DNA from: Burkholderiales bacterium UBA2647 | Lineage (GTDB): Bacteria; Pseudomonadota; Gammaproteobacteria; Burkholderiales; Burkholderiaceae_E | Assembly (NCBI GenBank): GCA_002359635.1 | Contig: DENJ01000109.1 | Coordinates: 1-10,415, forward strand | Length of the DNA stretch: 10,415 nucleotides | Direction of reading: 5' to 3' | Shown: positions 6,336-10,415 of the stretch, piece after piece | How the letters are laid out: every line of letters begins with the position of its first letter | Position numbering within the stretch: the stretch's first letter is position 1 | Notes under the pieces: generated by a model | What the model was told of the DNA's origin: nothing | The model's input: only the letters and a program-made list of their open reading frames with translations | Databases searched by the model: none | Program-made: the position numbers and the translations under genes

Positions 6336-6985
6336 TGCATGCGCCAGCCCACTGGAAAGACGCTCAAGAGGCTCTGAGCGCATGCTGCCCGGTGATGCGC
6401 AGGCTTATTGATGCGTCGGGGCAGGCGGTATTGCAGCCCCGGGGCGATCCATACCAGACCCTTGCGCGCTCGATTGTTGGACAGCAGATTTCGGTCAAGG
6501 CGGCAGCCAGTGTATGGGCTCGATTTGAGGCCCGTTGCAAGGGCAAGGTCGAGCCGCTCAAGGTATCTCGCATGCGAATCAGCAGTCTTCGCGAATGCGG
6601 TCTCTCAGTGCGAAAGGCTGAATACCTCAAAGACCTGTCCACGCGATTCGTCGACGGCTCGCTCGACCCGCAGCATTGGATTGAGCACGATGACGAAGCG
6701 GTGATTGCAAACCTCATTCAGGTTCGAGGTATCGGTCGCTGGACAGCGGAGATGTTCTTGATCTTTAATTTATTGCGACCGGATGTGTGGCCACTTGATG
6801 ATATCGGGCTCCTGCGCGCTATCGGCATTCATTGGAGCGATGACCCCGAGCATGCCTGGAAGCATCGTTCTGTGAAGGCTAGCCGCGCTGAGGCTGCCCA
6901 ACTCGGCGAACGTTTACGGCCTTGGCGAAGTGTTGCGACATGGTATTTGTGGCGCAGTCTTGATCCTTTGCCGGTTTCTTATTAA
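6335..6985 (+). CDS. DNA-3-methyladenine glycosylase, HhH-GPD family (AlkA/Mag-like)
   Basis: A 216-residue base-excision repair enzyme that should remove alkylated purines such as 3-methyladenine from DNA. The helix-hairpin-helix is at about 128-138 (IQVRGIGRWTA) and is followed by EMFLIFNLLRPDVWPLDDIGL, where Asp156 aligns with the catalytic Asp238 of E. coli AlkA. The C-terminal RPWRSVATWYLW (195-206) matches the AlkA-type PWRSYA...W. SIVGQQIS (46-53) is the usual N-terminal core. It lacks the extra N-terminal domain of E. coli AlkA (282 residues), so it is of the short Mag type. No Cys cluster for an iron-sulphur centre is seen, which argues against an endonuclease III or MutY relative. 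The start ATG at 6335 overlaps the cysS stop by one base (TAATG), suggesting translational coupling; a role beside translation and lipid genes is not obvious. Confidence 0.9.
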   Translation: MHAPAHWKDAQEALSACCPVMRRLIDASGQAVLQPRGDPYQTLARSIVGQQISVKAAASVWARFEARCKGKVEPLKVSRMRISSLRECGLSVRKAEYLKDLSTRFVDGSLDPQHWIEHDDEAVIANLIQVRGIGRWTAEMFLIFNLLRPDVWPLDDIGLLRAIGIHWSDDPEHAWKHRSVKASRAEAAQLGERLRPWRSVATWYLWRSLDPLPVSY

Positions 6986-7012
6986 ATATGGAATCAACGC
7001 GTGATGCAGGCG

Positions 7013-7978
7013 ATGAAACAAAGCTTTCTAGAGTTTGAACAACCTATTGCAGCCCTGGAACAAAAGATCGAGGCGCTGCGTTATGCTCAGGATGACTCAG
7101 CTGTAGACATCGCCGAGGAAATCGATCGTTTATCAAAAAAAACACAAACGCTGATTAAGGATACCTACGCCAAGCTATCCCCGTGGCAGGTGGCCATGGT
7201 CGCCAGGCATCCACAGCGACCCTACACCCTTGACTATATTCGCGACATTTTCACCGATTTTCATGAGATGCATGGTGATCGAAGTTTCGCAGACGACCCG
7301 GCAATCGTTGGGGGACTGGCCCGATTCAATGGGCAGCCGGTGATGGTCATCGGCCACCAGAAAGGCCGTGACACGCGCGAGCGCGGTTATCGAAATTTCG
7401 GTATGCCAAGGCCTGAAGGCTATCGCAAAGCGCTGCGCTTGATGCGAACGGCAGAAAAGTTTGGGATTCCTGTTCTAAGTTTTGTTGATACACCAGGCGC
7501 TTTCCCGGGCATCGGGGCTGAAGAGCGGGGACAGTCCGAGGCTATCGGGCGTAATCTTTTTGCGATGGCTGAGTTAAAAGTTCCGATAGTTACAACGGTC
7601 ATCGGCGAAGGTGGTTCAGGTGGCGCCTTAGCGATTGCCGTGGCTGACACCGTCATGATGTTGCAGTACGCGGTCTATTCGGTGATTTCGCCCGAAGGCT
7701 GCGCTGCAATTCTGTGGAAGACTGCCGAGCGTGCCGCAGATGCTGCTGAGGCTTTGGGTATTACGGCGCATCGCCTAAAAGCCTTGGGTTTGGTCGACAA
7801 AGTGATCAACGAGCCGCTGGGCGGAGCGCATCGGGATCCGATCGCCATGGGTCAGTTGCTTAAACGCGCGCTGGCAGAAGCGCTCAGGCAACATGGGCTT
7901 TTGAGTACAGAGGCCTTGTTGAAACAACGTCATGCAAGAATCATGGCTTGGGCAAAGTTCAAAGAGATCGGACATTGA
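7013..7978 (+). CDS. accA: Acetyl-CoA carboxylase carboxyltransferase subunit alpha
   Basis: A 321-residue subunit of the carboxyltransferase half of acetyl-CoA carboxylase. With AccD it moves the carboxyl group from biotin on AccB to acetyl-CoA, giving malonyl-CoA, the first step of fatty acid synthesis. The N-terminal helix region (FLEFEQPIAALEQKIEALR, 5-23) is typical. The crotonase-like core shows HGDRSFADDPAIVGGLAR (87-104), GHQKGRD (114-120), FVDTPGAFPGIGAEERGQ (157-174), the glycine-rich oxyanion stretch GEGGSGGALA (198-207) and SPEGCAAILWK (226-236). I chose ATG 7013 because homologues begin MK-x-x-FLDFE; GTG 7001 or ATG 7004 in the same frame would add three or four residues, and the AGG at 7008-7010 is close. 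It lies 27 bases after the glycosylase stop, so is probably co-transcribed. Confidence 0.96.
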   Translation: MKQSFLEFEQPIAALEQKIEALRYAQDDSAVDIAEEIDRLSKKTQTLIKDTYAKLSPWQVAMVARHPQRPYTLDYIRDIFTDFHEMHGDRSFADDPAIVGGLARFNGQPVMVIGHQKGRDTRERGYRNFGMPRPEGYRKALRLMRTAEKFGIPVLSFVDTPGAFPGIGAEERGQSEAIGRNLFAMAELKVPIVTTVIGEGGSGGALAIAVADTVMMLQYAVYSVISPEGCAAILWKTAERAADAAEALGITAHRLKALGLVDKVINEPLGGAHRDPIAMGQLLKRALAEALRQHGLLSTEALLKQRHARIMAWAKFKEIGH

Positions 7979-8013
7979 TCAGGCATTCTGTGCCGGGATC
8001 ACCGTAAACCATC

Positions 8014-8949
8014 ATGCAAGAAGCCCTGCGTCAGGCACTGATTCAGGCGCTTGCACCGCATTCCGGGCCTTGGCTTGTGGCACTCAGCGGCGGTCTCGAT
8101 TCGACGGTGCTACTTGTCGCCCTTCGGAAACTCTGGCCTGAGCAGTTGATGACTGCTGTGCATGTTAATCACGGCCTTCAGGCCAAAGCGCGTGACTTTG
8201 AGGCTGCGTCGCAAGCGCTTTGTGCGCGCCATGCTGTGGCGCTAGAAATCTGTCGGCTCCAGCCACCTGCATCGTTTGACAACGGTCTTGAGGCTTGGGC
8301 AAGAGAGGCACGCTATAAGGCTATTGCATCGATTGCGGTGACCCGGGGTATTGAATGCGTGTTACTCGCGCATCATGCTGACGATCAAGCGGAGACTTTT
8401 TTTCTCAATCTGATACGCGGTACAGGTGTTGATGGTTTGCGTGGGATGCCGGCGTGTATCAAGCGCCATGATGTGATGTGGATTAGACCGTTATTATCAA
8501 TAAGCAGATCGGTGCTATATGAAGCGGCTGCCTCCTGGGGACTTTCCTGGGAGGAGGATCCCAGCAACCAGGATTGCAACTACTTGCGTAACCGTATTCG
8601 CCAGGACTTAATGCCCTTGCTTGAATCAATGCGTCCCGGCACCAACAGACGAATCGTTAAGCTGATGACGGATTTATCTGAAGATTATGCCGACAAGACC
8701 TCTCAAGGCGAGGCGTTTGGGCTAGCCGTTCTTGATCTGATAGCCATGCAAGAACTTTCGGCCCCTGAAAAACGGGAGGCTTTGCATGTCTGGGTCAAGT
8801 GCATCGCGCACCGTGCGCCGTCGCGTGCGCGCCTCAATGCTTTGTATGAGTTATGTTTTGTTTCACAAACCGGGCGGGGACATCTGAAACACGGTGACTT
8901 CATCTTTCGACGCTTTAGCGGCCGCTTGGTGGCTGAACCGAGGTTCTAG
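8014..8949 (+). CDS. tilS: tRNA(Ile)-lysidine synthetase, short form
   Basis: A 311-residue N-type PP-loop ATPase. TilS joins lysine to C34 of the CAU-anticodon tRNA-Ile, changing it from reading AUG to AUA, and is normally essential. The ATP-binding PP-loop SGGLDST is at 25-31; VNHGLQ (51-56), the AHHADDQAETFFLNLIRGTGVDGLRGM stretch (119-145) and EDPSNQDCNYLRNRIR (181-196) are all TilS signatures. Residues about 235-308 match the first C-terminal domain (LSAPEKREALHVWV, RARLNALYEL, RRFSGRL). The second C-terminal domain of E. coli TilS (432 residues) is missing; Aquifex TilS is known to have this short form. Only 167 bases separate the stop from lysC, so the domain is deleted rather than frameshifted. 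The start lies 35 bases after accA, with no clear Shine-Dalgarno. Confidence 0.94.
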   Translation: MQEALRQALIQALAPHSGPWLVALSGGLDSTVLLVALRKLWPEQLMTAVHVNHGLQAKARDFEAASQALCARHAVALEICRLQPPASFDNGLEAWAREARYKAIASIAVTRGIECVLLAHHADDQAETFFLNLIRGTGVDGLRGMPACIKRHDVMWIRPLLSISRSVLYEAAASWGLSWEEDPSNQDCNYLRNRIRQDLMPLLESMRPGTNRRIVKLMTDLSEDYADKTSQGEAFGLAVLDLIAMQELSAPEKREALHVWVKCIAHRAPSRARLNALYELCFVSQTGRGHLKHGDFIFRRFSGRLVAEPRF

Positions 8950-9002
8950 CGACTTTTGCACCGCCTGCTTTGATGCAGAGCATCCTTACGCTTGCTGACC
9001 CT

Positions 9003-9068
9003 TTCCTCAAGACCCAAGCGCTATTTCTTCAGGGCCCAAGCGCTAATTCTTCAAGGCTCAAGCGCTAA
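9003..9068 (+). repeat. Three tandem 22-bp repeats upstream of lysC
   Basis: Units lie at 9003-9024, 9025-9046 and 9047-9068. All three share TTC-Y-TCA-R-G at the left and an identical CAAGCGCTA core (9015-9023, 9037-9045, 9059-9067), differing at only a few other bases. The core contains the palindrome AGCGCT. A fourth, decayed unit begins TTCTTTATAATC at 9069 and contains the lysC -10 box. A spacing of 22 bases is close to two turns of DNA, so repeated sites would face nearly the same side. There is no gene in this 167-base gap. Confidence 0.85.
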
Positions 9069-9079
9069 TTCTTTATAAT
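9050..9079 (+). promoter_or_regulatory. Probable sigma-70 promoter of lysC
   Basis: TATAAT at 9074-9079 is a perfect -10 box. The best -35 is TTCAAG at 9050-9055 with an 18-base spacer, a poor match that lies inside the third 22-bp repeat. Transcription would start near 9086, about 30 bases before the lysC ATG. A perfect -10 with a weak -35 fits a promoter helped or blocked by a protein bound to the repeats, but that is inference. Confidence 0.6.
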
Positions 9080-9116
9080 CAGAGGTTTTTTGACGCTCGC
9101 GAATCGAACAAAGACT

Positions 9117-10370
9117 ATGGCCTTGATCGTTCATAAATATGGCGGTACCTCGATGGGTTCTGTAGAACGCATCAAAAACGTGGCTGCGCGTGTCGCGAAA
9201 TGGCAGCACGCAGGCTATCAGATGGTTGTTGTTCCCTCGGCAATGTCGGGTGAGACGAATCGACTTATTGGTCTTGCCAAGGAGATTCAGCCCGAACCGG
9301 ATCCACGCGAGCTCGATATGCTTGCTTGCACAGGCGAGCAGGTGTCGGTGGGCTTGCTGTCGATGGCGCTCAAGGCAATGGACGTCGATGCTGTCAGTTA
9401 TGCGGGTTGGCAGGTGCCTATTCGAACCGACGATGCTTACACCAAGGCGCGCATTACAGGCATTGATACCGAGCGCGTACAAAAGGATCTCGATCAAGGC
9501 AAGGTGGTGATCATCACCGGGTTTCAAGGGGTTGATCCCAATGGCCATGTCACGACGCTTGGTCGAGGTGGCTCAGATACGTCGGCGGTGGCTATTGCTG
9601 CTGCACTTAAAGCCGATGAATGTCTGATTTATACCGATGTGGATGGTGTCTATACAACCGATCCAAGAATTGTATCGGAGGCGCGGCGGCTTGACCGGAT
9701 AACCTTCGAAGAAATGCTCGAGATGGCAAGTCTCGGGTCAAAAGTTTTACAAATTAGATCGGTGGAGTTTGCTGGCAAGTATCAAGTCAAGACTCGGGTA
9801 CTTTCAAGCCTAACGCCACCCGATATGGACTTGGCCGAGGAGGCGCAGTCAGGAACATTGATTACTTTTGAGGAAGACGAGGCGATGGAACAGGCGGTCA
9901 TTTCAGGCATAGCATTTAACCGCGACGAAGCCAAGATCACGCTAACCCGTGTTCCCGACCGGCCGGGCGTCGCATATGCGATTCTCGGACCGGTGGCAGA
10001 GGCCAATATTGACGTTGATATGATTATTCAGAACCAGAGCCAGGACGGATCAACCGACTTTTCGTTCACGGTCCATCGCAACGAGTACGAACGCGCGCTT
10101 TCGGTGCTTCGTGAAAAGGTGCTTGGCCCGATCGGTGCGAAAGACATCGTTGGCGACGCGAAAATTGCCAAAGTGTCTGTGGTCGGTATTGGTATGCGCT
10201 CGCACGTGGGTATCGCCAGCTTGATGTTCAAGACCTTGTCGGCCGATGGGATCAATATTCAGATGATTTCGACCAGCGAGATCAAGATCTCGGTGGTGAT
10301 CGAGGATAAGTACATGGAACTCGCGGTACGCGCACTCCATAAGGCCTTCGGGTTGGAGCAGGGCGCCTGA
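9117..10370 (+). CDS. lysC: Aspartate kinase (aspartokinase), feedback-regulated ACT-domain type
   Basis: A 417-residue enzyme that phosphorylates L-aspartate, the entry to lysine, threonine, methionine and diaminopimelate synthesis. The start at ATG 9117 gives the usual MALIVHKYGGTSMGS, with the kinase motif KYGGTS at 7-12; the TTG at 9090 in the same frame would add nine atypical residues. The kinase domain continues with FQGVDPNGHVTTLGRGGSDTSA (136-157) and YTDVDGVYTTDPR (172-184). Two ACT domains follow, at about 265-340 and 350-415, including NQSQDGSTDFSFTV (306-319) and MISTSEIKISVVIE (383-396), the regions that bind lysine and threonine in related enzymes. It is the monofunctional type, with no homoserine dehydrogenase fused. 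The Shine-Dalgarno is weak. An internal start may give a separate ACT-only subunit. It has its own promoter, apart from tilS. Confidence 0.97.
   Translation: MALIVHKYGGTSMGSVERIKNVAARVAKWQHAGYQMVVVPSAMSGETNRLIGLAKEIQPEPDPRELDMLACTGEQVSVGLLSMALKAMDVDAVSYAGWQVPIRTDDAYTKARITGIDTERVQKDLDQGKVVIITGFQGVDPNGHVTTLGRGGSDTSAVAIAAALKADECLIYTDVDGVYTTDPRIVSEARRLDRITFEEMLEMASLGSKVLQIRSVEFAGKYQVKTRVLSSLTPPDMDLAEEAQSGTLITFEEDEAMEQAVISGIAFNRDEAKITLTRVPDRPGVAYAILGPVAEANIDVDMIIQNQSQDGSTDFSFTVHRNEYERALSVLREKVLGPIGAKDIVGDAKIAKVSVVGIGMRSHVGIASLMFKTLSADGINIQMISTSEIKISVVIEDKYMELAVRALHKAFGLEQGA
9871..9887 (+). promoter_or_regulatory. Possible internal ribosome binding site and start in lysC (beta subunit)
   Basis: AGGAAG (9871-9876) is followed after eight bases by an in-frame ATG at 9885, codon 257 (MEQAVISGIAF), just ahead of the first ACT domain. 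Corynebacterium glutamicum and Bacillus-type aspartokinases make a beta subunit from an internal start at about this position. Here the spacing and sequence would allow it, but the GGA could simply reflect Glu-Glu codons. Confidence 0.35.
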
Positions 10371-10381
10371 GGCAGTACAAT
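10353..10381 (+). promoter_or_regulatory. Candidate promoter for the tRNA-Ser gene
   Basis: TTGGAG (10353-10358) and TACAAT (10376-10381) are separated by exactly 17 bases. The -10 matches at five of six bases, the -35 at three of six. RNA would start near 10388, about five bases ahead of the mature tRNA end. The -35 lies inside the last codons of lysC. Confidence 0.4.
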
Positions 10382-10392
10382 TTAGGAGAAAC

Positions 10393-10415
10393 GGAGACGT
10401 GGCCGAGTGGTCGAA
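10393..10415 (+). tRNA. tRNA-Ser, 5' part only (cut by window edge)
   Basis: The last 23 bases begin GGAGACG (acceptor strand), then TG at positions 8-9, then GCCGAGTGG of the D-arm. This is the typical beginning of bacterial type II serine tRNAs, and a tRNA-Ser after lysC fits the gene order I recall for Burkholderiales. The anticodon, variable arm and 3' end are outside the window, so the isoacceptor cannot be stated; GCU is a guess from similar genes. A leucine tRNA would normally begin GCC or GCG rather than GGAG. Confidence 0.85.

Noticed and set aside
8950..9002. Remnant of the missing TilS C-terminal domain
   Set aside because: The bases after the tilS stop are too few for the domain, and their frames show no match to it before stop codons occur.
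9003..9068. The three 22-bp repeats as a CRISPR array
   Set aside because: The units are directly adjacent with no spacers, are shorter than usual CRISPR repeats, and no cas gene is near.

Overview
This window looks like an ordinary chromosomal housekeeping segment of a betaproteobacterium, most likely of the order Burkholderiales. Three things suggest this: the protein sequences (CysE, AccA and LysC all have betaproteobacterial-style N-termini and motifs), the mid-range GC content, and the gene order. From memory, the run suhB / trmJ / cysE / lpxH / cyclophilin / TPR protein / cysS / AlkA-like glycosylase / accA / tilS / lysC / tRNA-Ser resembles that of Burkholderiales chromosomes; this was not checked by a search. 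I see no prophage, insertion sequence, CRISPR array or defence island. Coding density is very high, and the longest gene-free stretch is 167 bases.

Left part (1-2663): suhB is read leftwards and runs off the window edge. It is divergent, across only 41 bases, from trmJ (tRNA Cm32/Um32 methyltransferase, TTG start). cysE (serine O-acetyltransferase, cysteine synthesis) follows trmJ with its own possible promoter.

Middle part (2690-4805): three genes are read leftwards in the order TPR protein, periplasmic cyclophilin (ppiA-like), lpxH. The TPR protein and the cyclophilin both carry export signals. LpxH makes lipid X for lipid A. The cluster is therefore mostly concerned with the cell envelope. 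It converges on cysE, with 26 bases between the stop codons.

Right part (4824-10415): cysS starts only 18 bases from the divergent TPR gene and leads a rightward set: cysS, an AlkA/Mag-type DNA glycosylase (stop and start overlap by one base), accA (acetyl-CoA carboxylase alpha subunit) and tilS (tRNA-Ile lysidine synthetase, short form). After a 167-base gap holding three 22-bp tandem repeats and a perfect TATAAT box comes lysC (aspartokinase), then the 5' end of a tRNA-Ser gene that is cut by the window edge.

The main points for a second look are the 22-bp repeat array that merges into the lysC promoter, a TilS that lacks the C-terminal domain seen in E. coli, a possible internal translation start in lysC giving a separate regulatory subunit, family-atypical insertions in CysRS, TrmJ and SuhB, and an apparent two-fold excess of GATC sites. 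None of these is strong evidence for a new biological system. The window is mostly well-understood core genes.
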